Origin: Lactuca virosa
Lineage: Eukaryota; Streptophyta; Magnoliopsida; Asterales; Asteraceae
DNA length: 64,000 nt
Reading direction: 5' to 3'
NCBI GenBank assembly: GCA_928212115.1
Contig: CAKMRJ010005523.1
Coordinates: forward strand, 99,747,141 to 99,811,140
This document shows positions 1-10,782 of the stretch, piece by piece; position 1 is the stretch's first letter, and every line of letters begins with the position of its first letter. The notes under the pieces are model-generated. The model worked only from the letters and a program-made list of their open reading frames with translations. It was not told where the DNA came from and made no database searches. Both the position numbers and the translations under genes were made by a program.

Positions 1-1591
1 CCTGTACATACCTTCCAATGTCTCTCTTCAATCCAGGCCACCAATAATCAATTTGAACATCATAGTACATTTTACTTGTACCAGGATGTATTGACAACTT
101 AGACTTATGGGCTTCATCTAAAATCTTCCGTCTTAATCCACCAATCGTTGGAATCCATAGCCGATTCTTAAATACTTTCAGTCCTTGTGGATCATCAAGT
201 AAAACATCAGTATAATGTACCATCCCTTCTTTCTTCACATTTTCTGACTTTAGGGCCTCTACTTTCCATTTCTCTAGTTCATCAAGAATAGTGAATCTTA
301 CGGTAGTGTGGGAAATAACATAACACACACTATTATGATAAACCTTCCTGCTAAGTGCATCGGCAACTACATTATCTTTTCCAGGATGATACAAAATTTC
401 ACAGTCATAGTCTTTGATCAGCTCCATGGCTCGTTGTTGTCTCATATTCAAATTCTGCTGACTGAATATATACTTGAGACTTTTGTGGTCGGTAAACAAT
501 TGGCATTTTGTACCAAAAAGATAATGTCTCCAAAGTTTTAAGGCAAATACTACTGCAGCAAGTTCGAGGTCATGGGTAGGATAATTCTTTTCATACTCCT
601 TCAGTTGTCTTGAGGCATAGGCTATCACTTTACCACGCTGCATCAACACGCAACCTAGTCCTAACCTTGAAGCATCGCTATATACAGAAAAATCATTATC
701 ACCTTCTGGAAGTGATAAGATCGGAGCATGAGTCAAAAGATCTTTTAGAGTTGAGAAGGCTTTTTCTTGGGCTTCACCCCATTCGAATTTTGCTTCCTTT
801 CGTGTAAGACTCGTGAGAGGTACGACTATACGCAAAAAATCTTTAATGAATCTCCGGTAATATCCCGCGAGACCCAAGAAACTGCGAATTTCAGAAGCAT
901 TACGAGGCGCTTCCCAATTCTGAATGGCTTCGATTTTGGTAGGATCTACAGATATACCGTCACCAGAAATCACGTGGCCGAGAAATTGAACTTGGCGAAG
1001 CCAAAATTCACACTTCGAGAATTTAGCATTAATTCTCCTTTCGAAGAAGTTCTAATATTTCACGAATATGAATGGCGTGATCAGATTCAGACTTGGAATA
1101 GATTAGAATATCGTCAATGAATACGATGACAGATTATCGAGCATTGGACGGCATACCCGATTCATCATATCCATGAATACGGCAGGAGCATTTGTCAGAC
1201 CGAATGGCATGACAAGGAATTCATAATGTCCATAACGAGTACGAAAAGCAGTCTTCGGTACATCCTGCTCGTGTACTTTCAGCTGATGATAGCCAAATCT
1301 CAAATCAATCTCCGAGAAATAGCTAACACCCTGAAGTTGATCAAACAAATCGTCAATGCGATGTAGTGGGTATTTGTTCTTGATAGTCACCTTATTTAGC
1401 TCACGGTAATCAATACACATTCGCATCGATCCGTCCTTCTTCTTGACAAACAATACTGGAGCACCCCAAGGAGAGGTACTTGGTCGAATAAAGCCTTTGT
1501 CAAGTAATTCCTGCAGTTGGATCATCATTTCTTTCAACTCAGCTGGCGTAAGACGATAAGGCGTCTTTGCAATCGGAGCAGCACCAAGCAC
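1..1591 (-). pseudogene. Element A pol: reverse transcriptase, RNase H and start of integrase (Ty3/gypsy), broken
   Basis: Reverse-strand pol region of a Ty3/gypsy retrotransposon. From 1591 down, the reading frame shows the RT fingers and palm (LLDKGFIRPSTSPWGAPVLF, then IDYRELNKVTIKNKYPLHRI and MPFGLTNAPAVFMDMMN). At about 1135 the frame shifts just before the catalytic FIDD box, which is readable in another frame. After the shift come the RNase H part (YASRQLK, HDLELAAVVFALK, ADALSRK) and the integrase zinc-binding start (HPGTSKMYYD, YWWPG), which runs off the window at position 1. So the element is non-autonomous at least by frameshift. RNase H followed by integrase is the Ty3 order. The rest of integrase and the 3' LTR must lie left of the window. 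Confidence 0.88.
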
Positions 1592-1595
1592 AAGG

Positions 1596-2122
1596 TCAAT
1601 TCAGAATTCTACTTGCCTGTCCGGAGGAAGTCCATGCAATTATTCGGGGAAAAACATCAGGATATTCATTAACAACAGGAACGTCATTTACCGTTTTATT
1701 CTCCTCTTTTGAGATATCGACGGTATAGGCCAAATAAATAAAACACCCCTTCGATATGAATTTACGAGTTTTTAAGAAAGATATTATTTTTAAGTTTCTT
1801 TTGTTCACCGTAGACATAAATAGGATTCTCCCCTTAATAGGAATGCGTACTATTTTTCATAGCATAAGAGTTCTGCATGGTTCTTTGACAACCAATCCAT
1901 GCCGAGAATAATATCAAAGTTGGGCAAGGAGATAGGAATCAGATAGCAAGGAAAATTATAGCCTTCAATTTCTATGACACAATCCCTATAGATTTTATCA
2001 GCAAGTAATGATATATTTCCCGCAGTATCTACGTGAAATGGTTGCGCGAGTGCATAGCAAGCAATTTGAAAAGAATGCGCAAATTCATGAGACACAAAAG
2101 AATCTGAAGCGCTAGAATCAAA
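1596..2122 (-). pseudogene. Element A aspartic protease region, degenerate
   Basis: Between gag and RT on the reverse strand lies a retroviral-type aspartic protease remnant. The segment 1850-2095 reads a protease C-terminal half with the typical ILGMDWLSKNHAELLCYEK ending. The segment 1596-1817 reads the linker toward RT (NEYPDVFPRI resembles the usual DVFP box). The frame is interrupted between them and upstream. The normal active-site segment D(S/T)GA is not intact in the same frame. In the family this enzyme cuts the Gag-Pol polyprotein; here it looks inactive. Confidence 0.75.
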
Positions 2123-3429
2123 TTAGATGTGAGCAGGTCTAGAGTTGACAAGAAATGTACCCGTCACAACATTTGGGTCCTCGCGTGCCTCTTCTGTGGT
2201 AATCTGGAATGCACGGCCCTTAGCTTTTGGCACCTCCTCCTTTTTAGTTGGAGTACTCTTTGGTTGTTGAACAGAAGCTTGACTTCTCGCCGGTTGTTGA
2301 ACAGAAGCTTGACTCCCCGTCACCTGACTAGTAAGAGTAGGACAGAAGCGCTTCCTGTGGCCAGTAATACCACACACAAAACATGTAACATCCTTCATTG
2401 GGTAAACGACTTCTTGTGGCCTATTTCTCCACATCCAAAATAGACCACAACTCCTTTTTCTAGTCTGCATTCACACGGATGATTCTTTCCACATTTTCGA
2501 CATAATGGCGATGAAAGAGAAAAAAGATTGTGACCTACCACGGCCATGAGAGGCATTTTGAGTTTGCACTTGTTTACCGGAATCAACTCGAATAGATTGA
2601 GTTGGTGGAATAGAGGAAACAGGAATAGTTCGATCGATACGTGGGTGCTTTTAAATAGAAAGAGTGGCACCACGTATCTCCAAGTCATGCTCGCGCTTTC
2701 GAGCATACTCAACAGCTTTGTCAAAGGATAGAACCTCCCGATTACTTACGAAATCGTGGATTTCATATCGTAATCCTTCCATGAATAACTGAATTTTATC
2801 ATCTTCAGTTGGAATATACTTTGTAGCAAACCGTGCTTTTTGATTGAATTGCGTTTCATATTCATTCACGGTCATCCCTCCTTGCTTAAGTTCAAGGAAT
2901 TCCTTCTCCAACCTTCTTCTCATATCTATAGGACAATATTTTTCTAGTAAGCGAGTTTTGAACATTCCCCAAGACAAATTCTCCTGATCATACTCTTTAA
3001 GAGCTTCAAATGTTGCTTCCCACCAGACCAGGGCTTCTCCGGTGAACATTGCAGAAGCATAATTCGTCTTGTCCTCATTATCCACATGAGAAATATGAAA
3101 TACTTTCTCTGTGTTCTGAATCCAAGTTAGGACAACAATAGGATTAATAGGACCTGAAAACTCCGTAACACACCACTACTTTTGAAATCTTTGAACAAGG
3201 GACGCTTCACCTCCCCTTTTGAAGATTCTCCAGTGGCTTTCTCTTTGCCTTTATCATTATCCTTCTTGTGTTCTTCAAGAGTCTGTCGAATAATACCAGT
3301 AAGTTTACCCAAGAGTCGCTCCTCTCGAGGGGATACTGGAGTATTTACTTCACCAGGTTTAGGATCTCCACCCACTTCTGGTGTATGGCTACCTTCCCGT
3401 TCAGCCATTCTTCTGAAAATTTGGGGCAA
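2123..3429 (-). pseudogene. Element A gag: capsid domain and zinc knuckle, frameshifted
   Basis: This is the gag region of element A, split over several frames. Positions 3127-3429 hold the charged N-terminus. Positions 2651-3085 hold a recognisable plant retrotransposon gag/capsid domain (GEALVWWEATFEAL, LEKYCPIDMRRRLEKEFLEL, MTVNEYETQFN, FMEGLRYEIHDFV). Positions 2123-2470 carry a CCHC zinc knuckle (CFVCGITGHRKRFC) followed by a duplicated SQASVQQPARSQASVQQP stretch. The stretch 2395-2650 between capsid and knuckle is out of frame. In Ty3 elements Gag packages the RNA into virus-like particles. The separate frames show several indels, so this copy is dead. Confidence 0.85.
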
Positions 3430-3590
3430 AATAGTATTTAGAATATTAGGATTTATTATTACCTAATACTTTACTTAAATCTTCCCTATGGTTTGTATCC
3501 ATATATTCGTAATGAATCTGTTCATATATTGAACTTCTAACGGCTTAAGTCTAAATACCAATCTGTGATATTTAGTTCACTTAAACTATT

Positions 3591-3602
3591 GCTCTGATAC
3601 CA
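3591..3602 (-). other. Primer binding site of element A (initiator tRNA-Met type)
   Basis: The reverse strand reads TGGTATCAGAGC, the standard plant retrotransposon primer site complementary to the 3' end of initiator tRNA-Met. It lies between gag and the LTR of element A, which fixes the element on the reverse strand and marks the LTR edge within a few bases. Confidence 0.9.
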
Positions 3603-3606
3603 TGAT

Positions 3607-5782
3607 TGAAAGACCCTAACTTTCTAAACTTTCGTATTTCTGAAAACATTGTTACTCAAAAACATGCTACATGCATATTCATAAAACAATATTTTACATT
3701 GATAATTTAGTTACATAAATTGGATACAAACCGACTATTAAGATTTTTACAAAGTTTTATATATTACATATTTTCCTAGGAATACATTACAAAAGTTATA
3801 ATATTATCTATTCTACATCTTCTACCAGTATAAAACTATACTGGATGCTTATCACCTGCAATAGTTTAAACATTGAGAGGGATAAGCGGGTGACGCTTAG
3901 TGAGTTCAATAACAGTTACAATATAACATTATGCAATATACATATCAATATGACAGAAGCAAAGAGGGACAAGGAACAAGAAAGACAAGTGAGTATCATA
4001 TGACAGGCTTTCCATATCAACGAATAATCTGATTCAAAAATATACGATCAACGAGACATGACAATTTCAATACTTGATATATATCAATAAGACTTCAGCC
4101 CAAGTGACGCATAAAATATAATTTCAGAATATCAATTTGCTAGAATACACAGGCTTTCGGCCCTGTCTTTGTATTTTGCTATTGCCAAAGTGATGCTTAT
4201 GTCATACACTTCATGGCCAAAGACTACATACCAGTACCCAAGTGATGCTTATGTCATACACTTCGTGGTCAAAGGTATAGCTCATTATCATAATAACATG
4301 GGAAAGCAAATTGAACATATAACATATAACATAAAAATTTTCCCTATATTGAACTCACAGTGAAATAACCGGGGGTTAAAATAATAATTTGGGCAGCACT
4401 TCGTTACTATAATTGGCTTTCTTCGATGAAAACCGGGAGTTTTCTTGAAAACCGGGCCCTGCGAGGGTTGGGCTTCAAACCGAAAAGATAAATTTCTCGG
4501 GCTTCTCGGGCACTTCGGGACATATTTCGGGTGTTGAAAATGATTATGGGGCTTCGGGGGAAGTCGAAATAGTGAAAATTTGAGTTTAGGGGTGAAAATT
4601 GGCAAAATCCCATAAATACCCAGGAGGTCTCGCATCCTCCCTTTTATAGGGCCAAGGTTCGGACCAGAGAGGGCAGGTAGTAGCAGGTGCGAAGGCCAAG
4701 CGGCAGGAGCAGCACGGCTCATATGCGAGGGTCGGACGCCAGACGGCTCGGCTTGGACGGTGGCACACACGTCGATTGCGAGACTCGGACACCTGTGCGA
4801 CACGCGTCGCTCCTCGGACGCGCCACGACTTCGGAAGCGAGGAGTCACCGCGAAACGCGTCGGACGCCTACTGGACCGAGCTCGGACCCAGGAAGAACGC
4901 GACACGTGGCTGCTGACTCACCGAAATCGGCCTTATCCTTGCGAGATTCCTTGGAAAATTAGCCCAAATCTTCTAAAATCCATAACTTTCGCATACGGGC
5001 TCCGTTTTTGACGTTCTTTATATTCACACGTAGGCTGGAATATATTCTACAAGTTTCGTTTAGACTTTGTCGGCTAATTTTGATTTATTTTTAATATTAT
5101 TATTTTTAACAGACCGGGACAGGAAAATCCGTTAAAAATTCATAACTTCTTCATTCGACATCCGTTTTCTTCTGTCTTTTTACTGTTGTACTAATATTGA
5201 TGAGATCTTCAATTCTCTTTTAGGTTGTTTCGGCTAAATATCGCTCGATCTTTATTTCGAGTTTTTAGCTGTCTACTGCTATTCCGAAACTTAGAAAAAT
5301 CATAACTTCCTCATACGAAGTCAGATTTTGGCGTTCTTTTTATCGAACTTCTCGGTTTAACGAATACTACGACTTTAATTTAGATCACTAAGTCTAAAAA
5401 GTAGTTGATCAAAAACTCACTTTTTACGTCATTCGGCGTCGTACCGGTTTTGTCGCGGATCTTCGATTGGTCATAACTTCTTCGTTATAACTCGGATTTC
5501 GATGAGGTTTTCGCCTAAATGTTTCTAACGAGATTCTTTACAACTTTCAATAATAAAATTTTACTTATTTCAAATTTTATATTTTCGTTAAATTTCAATA
5601 TTTGACTTTTGATTTGAATCTCATAAGACTTCCAATATTTTCCGAGCGATTCTAAACATAGTTTTACTTCATATGAAGTAAAAACTATATGTTAGAACTC
5701 AATACTCAATATCACATAATATTTCATAATATTATTTACTTTTAACATTTACAAAACACGATTTCAAAATGTGTATGTTACA
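3607..5782 (-). repeat. 5' LTR of element A
   Basis: Non-coding block between the element A primer site and the point where element B's integrase is cut. On the reverse strand it would start TGTAACATAC at 5782 and end CTTTCA at 3607, although an end at 3603 is also possible. It holds a run of diverged 'cataacttcttc.ttcgacatccg' type repeats (about 5140-5500), typical of plant Ty3 LTRs. A GC-rich stretch lies at 4600-4930, and an imperfect 50-bp direct repeat at about 4190-4278 contains TGATGCTTATGTCATACACT. Exact ends are inferred, because the second LTR lies outside the window. Open frames across it are chance. Confidence 0.7.
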
Positions 5783-6433
5783 ATCCATGTTAGCCTTTTC
5801 CATTTTGTACGTCTCCTTTATTGGCAAGAAATGGGCGGATTTTGTCAATCGATCAACGATCACCCAGATAGCATCCAGACCGTCTGCCGTCTTGGGCAAT
5901 TTGGTTATAAAATCCATTGTTATCCTCTCCCATTTCCACTCGAGTATTTCGGGTTGTTGAAGTAGACCCGTGGGCTTCTGATACTCCACTTTAACTTTGG
6001 CACAAGTGAGACACTTGCCAACGTAAGTGGCAATCTCCGCTTTCATATTTGGCCACCAATAATGTTGTTTGATATCCAGGTACATCTTGTCGGAACCCGG
6101 ATGGATAGAGTACCTTGTTTTGTGAGCCTCATTCATTATCACGTCCCGAAATCCACCGAACCTCGGTGTCCAGATTCGGTCCATAAGATAATAGGCTCCG
6201 TCTTCTTTGACCGTCAGGTTCTTCTCCATTCCGCGTAATGCCTCATTGGCGACGTTTTCCGGCTTCATGGCTTCCATCTGGGCCTCCTTGATTTGTGAGG
6301 ATAGATGGGAATGGACAGTCATCGTCAACGTCTTTACTCGGTGACCCGAGTACTCTTTTCGACTTAAGGCATCGACTACTACATTTGCTTTGCCTGGGTG
6401 GTACTTGATTTCGCACTCGTAGTCGTTTAGCAA
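5783..6433 (-). pseudogene. Element B integrase, N-terminal part only
   Basis: The reverse-strand frame starts with the end of RNase H (YHPGKANVVVDALSRKEY). It runs through the integrase HHCC zinc domain (NEAHKTRYSIHPGSDKMY, YWWPNMKAEIATYVGKCLTC) into the catalytic core (WERITMDFITKLPKTADGLD, VIVDRLTKSAHFLPIKETYK). It stops being integrase at about 5790, right after the residues that normally lead into the second half of the core. The sequence beyond is the LTR of element A, so the frame is cut by a nested insertion. The missing half should lie left of the window, beyond element A. Confidence 0.87.
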
Positions 6434-6434
6434 T

Positions 6435-7400
6435 TCAACCCATCTTCATTGCCTCATGTTCAGTTCCTTTTGATTCAGGATATGTTGGAGGCTCTTGTGA
6501 TCTGTGAAGATGGTGCACTTTGGTACCATATAGGTAGTGCCTCCAAATCTTTAAGGTGAAGACCACAGCTCCCAGCTCGAGGTCGTGGGTGGTGTAATTT
6601 ACTTCGTGGATCTTTAGTTGTCTTGAGGCGTACACTATCACCTTTCCTCGCTGCATAAGTACACAACCTAACCCTGGATTGGAAGCATCGCAGTATACTA
6701 CGAAGTCCTCCGTTCCTTCTGGCAAGGACAGTACTGGAGCACTGCAGAGGGTTCGTTTCAGAGTTTGGAAGGCAACTTCTTGTTTATCATTCCAAATGAT
6801 AAGCGCACCCTTCTGGGTGAGAGCGGTGAGAGGCTTGACCATTTTGGAGAAATTTTGGATGAATCTTCGGTAATAACCGGCGGCCTAAGAATTGTCGGAT
6901 TTCGGTTGGGGTTCTTAGGGTTGTCCAGCCCTCAATAGCTTTGATCTTAGTAGGGTCCACATGTATTCCCTCTTCGCTGACTACATAGCCCAAAAATTCC
7001 ACTCTACGAATCCAGAACTCGCATTTGGAGAATTTTGCGTAAAGCTTTTCTGCTCTCAATGTTTCCAAAATCTGTCGTAAATGTTGGTTGTGCTCTTCCT
7101 TGCTCTTCGAGTAAACGAGTATATCATCGATGAAAACGATCACAAAGTTGTCGAGAAACGGCCGACAGACTCGGTTCATCAGATCCATAAAGGCTGCTGG
7201 GGCGTTTGTGAGACCAAAAGGCATGACCACGAATTCAAAATGCCCATAACGGGTTCGGAAAGCAGTCTTTGGGATATCCTCCTCTCGGATTCTTAGTTGG
7301 TGGTATCCGGATCTCAGATCTATCTTGGAAAAATAGTTGGCTCCTTGGAGCTGGTCGAAGAGATCATCGATTCGAGGGAGTGGGTATCAATTCTTGACGG
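6435..7400 (-). pseudogene. Element B reverse transcriptase (palm/thumb) and RNase H, frameshifted
   Basis: Two overlapping reverse-strand frames. One (6787-7230) carries the RT core from MPFGLTNAPAAFMDLMNRVC through the catalytic box VFIDDILVYSKSKEEH to the connection (SKCEFWIRRVEFLGYVVSEE). The other (6435-6842) carries RNase H (YCDASNPGLGCVLMQRGKVI, YASRQLKIHEVNYTTHDLEL). The frames change near 6880, around a run of G/C that replaces the usual FLGLAGYYRRFI box, so there is at least one indel. The catalytic RT aspartates FIDD are intact. A further break near 7387 separates this from the upstream RT part. Confidence 0.87.
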
Positions 7401-8220
7401 TGAGTTTGTTTAGTTCTCGATAATCTATGAACATTCGGAAAGATCCGTCTTTCTTCTTGACAAACAGAACCGGAGCTCCCCAAGGTGAAAAGTTCGGCCT
7501 GATGAATCCTTTGTCGAGAAGTTCGCTTAGTTGGCTAGATAGCTCTTGCATCTCGGCAGGAGCTAACCTGTAGGGTGATTTGGCGATTGGAGTGACTCCA
7601 GGTACAAGATCGATTCGGAACTCGACCTGGCGCTCGGGAGGGATTCCTGTCAAATCCTCGGGAAATACGTCTGGAAAGTCACGTACTTTAGGAATATCGT
7701 TAAGGTTTTTCTCCTCCTTTGTTTTATCAACGACATGAGCAAGAAAGGCGTGATTCTTTTTATGCAAGCACTTTCGTGCTTGGATGCAAGAAATAAGTCG
7801 GAGATTTGAACCGGGTTTATCGCCATAAACTATTAGGGTTTCGTCGTTGGGTAGATAAAGGAGAACGGCCTTCTCGTGACACATAATTTCAGCATGGTGG
7901 GGGCTTAACCAATCCATGCCAACAATCACATCAAAGCTCCTAATATTTACAGACATCAAACTGATTGGGAAGGAGTAATTATTTAACGTTAGATTGCACC
8001 CTACGTAGATATCCTTGGTTGATTCTGTTTTACCGTTGGCCATTTCGACTGTATAAGTTTCGTCCAATTTGTGGGGATTTTGATTGAGTAGGTGTTTGAA
8101 TTTGTGACTTATGAAGCTTCGCTCAGCTCCACTATCAACTAAAATGCACGCATAAGAATCGTTGAGGAGAAACGTACCAGTCACCACTATTGGATCTTGC
8201 ACCGCCTCTCCTTGCCCCAT
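7387..8220 (-). CDS. Element B protease and N-terminal RT segment
   Basis: A 277-residue reverse-strand frame holding the retropepsin domain and the start of RT. The active-site segment is seen as LVDSGAERSFIS near residue 32, with the flap and end as IVGMDWLSPHHAEIMCHEKA. The pre-RT DVFPEDLTGIPPERQVEFRI box and the RT start (LDKGFIRPNFSPWGAPVLFV, IDYRELNKLTVKN) follow. The frame stops at TGGGTATCAATTC near 7387, where the next family residues would be YPLPRIDDLFDQ, so a small mutation ends it. The protease looks intact. Gag lies upstream and RT downstream, as in Ty3/gypsy elements. Confidence 0.85.
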   Translation of the reverse strand: MGQGEAVQDPIVVTGTFLLNDSYACILVDSGAERSFISHKFKHLLNQNPHKLDETYTVEMANGKTESTKDIYVGCNLTLNNYSFPISLMSVNIRSFDVIVGMDWLSPHHAEIMCHEKAVLLYLPNDETLIVYGDKPGSNLRLISCIQARKCLHKKNHAFLAHVVDKTKEEKNLNDIPKVRDFPDVFPEDLTGIPPERQVEFRIDLVPGVTPIAKSPYRLAPAEMQELSSQLSELLDKGFIRPNFSPWGAPVLFVKKKDGSFRMFIDYRELNKLTVKN

Positions 8221-8222
8221 GG

Positions 8223-8586
8223 TTAAGACCCTTCCTGCGTTCTGATTGTTGTTCTTAGGGCAGTTGTGTTTGAAATGGCCGGTTTCCCCGCATCCGTAAC
8301 ATGCGCGGCTGGCTCCGACATTGTTGTCATTGGGCTATTTGTTTTGCTGTGGGGGCATCTTGCAATATCTGACAGTGTGTCCTTTTCGATTGCAGTTGGT
8401 GCATTAGAAATATTTGCATGCCCCGTAGTGGTGATAGTTACACTTGTCACACTTTGGATTGGATCCCGCGTATGGCTTTGTTGGCGCGGTTGTGGTCGAG
8501 GCTGGGGCGGTTGGGGTTGGTGCTGCCGGAGCGGTAGCAGAATGGACCGCTACTGTCTGTGGTTTCTTGGATGGCCCTGAATTCTG
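8223..8586 (-). pseudogene. Element B gag C-terminus with zinc knuckles, one nonsense codon
   Basis: This reverse-strand stretch joins the capsid frame to the protease frame. In the frame leading into protease it reads several Cys/His boxes (CDKCNYHHYG, then CTNCNRKGHTVRYC, then CYGCGETGHFKHNC), which are nucleocapsid CCHC knuckles. A TAA at about 8406 falls between the first box and the second. The open frames seen on either strand here are otherwise shadows. The knuckles bind RNA in this family. Confidence 0.7.
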
Positions 8587-9420
8587 TCATCCTTTTCGCT
8601 TGTTCCCCCAATTCTTCTTGCTCCCACTTTCTTGTTTGCTTTCTCCCTCTGTTGCTTTGGTACTTTTCTTATCACTGTGATCATAAAGTTTCTTGGCCAG
8701 GCGTTTTGCACTGTCGTAGGTCTCAGGTTTTGAGGAAATCACGTTGCCCTGAATGGGAGGCGTCAACCCCCAGATGAATCTCTCGACCTTCTTTCCTTCA
8801 GATGTAATCATGCCAGGACACAGAAGGGATAGCTCGTTAAACCTTGAGATGTATGCGTCGATGTCCGAGTTCTGCACAGTAAGGTTCCACAGTTCTTGCT
8901 CGAGTTTTTGTACCTCCCCTCGGGGACAGTATTCGGCGATTAACATTTCTTTGAGTTCTTCACAGGTCATGGAGTTTGCAACGGGAAGTGTCATGGCCTC
9001 GATGTGGCCGTTCCACCATGACAATGCCTGTTCAATGAAAGTGCATGCCACGAATTTGACTTTACTTCCTTCCGGACATTCACATATCTCGAACACCGAC
9101 TCCACTTTCTCGATCCATCGTTTCAGAGCTATGACTCCTCCAGTCCCGTTGAATGTGCGGGGTCTTGCATTGGAAAATTCCTTATAGGTACAGGCCTTTA
9201 CAGGCCCTTGATTCATCCCGTGGTGGGAGCTTCCTGTCCCTTGGCCTTGTCCACCACCATTATTTCCGAGTTGGATGTGGGCTAGAGCCGCTGTCACTGC
9301 GGCTGAAACTGCCACTTGAAAGGCCGCAAAGTTCATTTCCGGCGGGGGCGGCGGGGGCGGTGGTGGTGTGTGCGGTGGTGGTGCTGTGTTGTTGTTCTTT
9401 CGGATCGGTCTCCTCGGCAT
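8587..9420 (-). CDS. Element B Gag (capsid)
   Basis: A 277-residue frame starting at the ATG at 9420. The N-terminus is basic and then proline-rich (PRRPIRKNNNT followed by a proline run). The retrotransposon gag domain lies at about residues 85-220, with WIEKVESVFEICECPEGSKV, FIEQALSWWNGH, LIAEYCPRGEVQKLEQELWN and FNELSLLCPGM. A lysine/serine-rich tail leads toward the zinc knuckles. The domain order and the spacing from the upstream primer site support this as gag of element B. The extra reverse-strand frame at 9690-10382 lies between the primer site and this gag, which is unusual. Confidence 0.87.
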   Translation of the reverse strand: MPRRPIRKNNNTAPPPHTPPPPPPPPPEMNFAAFQVAVSAAVTAALAHIQLGNNGGGQGQGTGSSHHGMNQGPVKACTYKEFSNARPRTFNGTGGVIALKRWIEKVESVFEICECPEGSKVKFVACTFIEQALSWWNGHIEAMTLPVANSMTCEELKEMLIAEYCPRGEVQKLEQELWNLTVQNSDIDAYISRFNELSLLCPGMITSEGKKVERFIWGLTPPIQGNVISSKPETYDSAKRLAKKLYDHSDKKSTKATEGESKQESGSKKNWGNKRKG

Positions 9421-9689
9421 CTTTCTGTCATGGACCAGAAGGACATTGAGTATCCAAATAATTTTATTTCACGGTTTCTTGATTGGTTGCATACAAGCAA
9501 GTGTATATAAAATCAACATGCAATAATAGTAATAGAGCACATCACAGATAACACATCATAAGAAAACATATATATCCATTTTTCATTGATGCATACAAAT
9601 TAAGTTAAATCTTAGTACATGAGTAAAACTTAATCATGTCCGATAATCATACACAAAGGAAAATCGATACAGTAGCAAATAAACATATA
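9421..9689 (-). other. Element B spacer between extra frame and gag
   Basis: An AT-rich stretch of about 270 bp between the two element B reading frames. I see no coding potential and no splice signal that would clearly join the frames. Confidence 0.5.
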
Positions 9690-10382
9690 CTAGTCGCAAC
9701 GAGTAGGGACGGGTGGTGCTGACGATGAGGTAGACGCGCCCTGAAGTTCGGCTAATCTACGTTCAGTGATCCGTACACGCTTCTCCAGTGTGGTGTGTCT
9801 CTCTTGGTATTCTCTGACCTCCGCTCGTGCAGTGGCAAGATCTTCTATGAGTCGTTCCATCGGGTAGAAGTCTCGCTCTAGGTCTCGCGTACGAGTATCC
9901 GTAACCTGCATCGTCGCCAGCATCTGCATTACCCGGTCGGTGGTCACTTGAGCCTGGTCACCGATGTCCCTAATACGTCTGACCACGACAGGGAGTGCGC
10001 GATCCGCTGGTCCTCCATGCTGGAGGTCGTAGTAACCTCTGTTCATCCCAAATGGTGGTTGTTGTCCCTGACGTCGGCCCCATCTCTCGATATCGTCAGC
10101 CCAAGGAGGTGTAGGGCCATTGTAGCCCATCCTATGCGGTGGTACTCTTGCCATGTAGGGAGGGTTGATAACTTCAGACTCTACGTCCGATTCCTCGTCT
10201 TCCTCAACCTCTTCCTCGTCATCTTCCTCGACTTCTTCATCGATGTCCTCTTCTTCAAACTCTATCGGTTCTTCGAGATCATCCATGGGTTCCTCGAGGT
10301 CTTCTTCTGGGTCTTCCTCAATCCAACCCCCATTCCCATGATTGGGAAGGTAAGGGTCTACGGGGAGGTGAAAGCATGCCAT
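9690..10382 (-). CDS. Extra acidic/coiled-coil frame upstream of gag in element B
   Basis: A 230-residue reverse-strand frame in the element B leader, between the primer site (10771-10782) and gag (9420). It starts MACFHLPVDPYLPNHGNGG. A strongly acidic stretch follows at about residues 20-70, almost all Glu/Asp. A Pro/Gly/Arg-rich middle (GRRQGQQPPFGMNRGYYD) comes next, then a helical C-terminal third with heptad-like Leu/Met/Ile spacing (residues about 130-215, ERLIEDLATARAEVREYQER) that looks like a coiled coil. I recognise no domain. It is uninterrupted while gag-pol around it is broken. Ty3 elements of the Ogre/Tat type are known to carry a frame before gag, but this element has a tRNA-Met primer site. 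It could also be a captured host fragment. Confidence 0.55.
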   Translation of the reverse strand: MACFHLPVDPYLPNHGNGGWIEEDPEEDLEEPMDDLEEPIEFEEEDIDEEVEEDDEEEVEEDEESDVESEVINPPYMARVPPHRMGYNGPTPPWADDIERWGRRQGQQPPFGMNRGYYDLQHGGPADRALPVVVRRIRDIGDQAQVTTDRVMQMLATMQVTDTRTRDLERDFYPMERLIEDLATARAEVREYQERHTTLEKRVRITERRLAELQGASTSSSAPPVPTRCD

Positions 10383-10770
10383 GTCGTCTGTGCAAGAATA
10401 TATAAGTACGAGAAAATAGATAGAATGCCAAAATACTCCTATAGTATTTTAATCATTTTAGGTTTGTTTCTTAAAACTTTTGGATAATGAGTTGGGAGAC
10501 TTTAGACTCATTGCAACACCACTACCACTCCCGAACACATGTTGGTCATATCTCAAATAAATATAGTTGATCAGGCTATATTTATCCCAGATATGAGTAC
10601 ATAACTGCCCAGGTTTGACTGTAGTGTTCAACTTTTAAGTTATCTTGTTTTATTCATGTTATGATACGGTCCTAGCAAGTATGTATACTTTTAGTCAGAG
10701 TGTTTTAGTCCCATTGTATTTATAGTTGTATATCTTGTATGGCTAAATATACTAGTTCACTATAAACAAT

Positions 10771-10782
10771 GCTCTGATACCA
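10771..10782 (-). other. Primer binding site of element B (tRNA-Met type)
   Basis: The reverse strand reads TGGTATCAGAGC, three bases inside the LTR end TGTGACA. It fixes element B on the reverse strand and places its 5' LTR at higher coordinates. Confidence 0.92.

Noticed and set aside
4288..4962. Arg/Ser-rich frames on both strands in the LTR of element A
   Set aside because: A GC-rich, non-coding LTR segment with few stops. The frames overlap in several phases and show no domain.
9948..10487. Forward-strand frame of 179 residues opposite the acidic frame
   Set aside because: It is the antisense of the Glu/Asp-rich block (giving Phe/Leu-rich text) and has no features of its own. The reverse-strand frame fits the orientation of element B.
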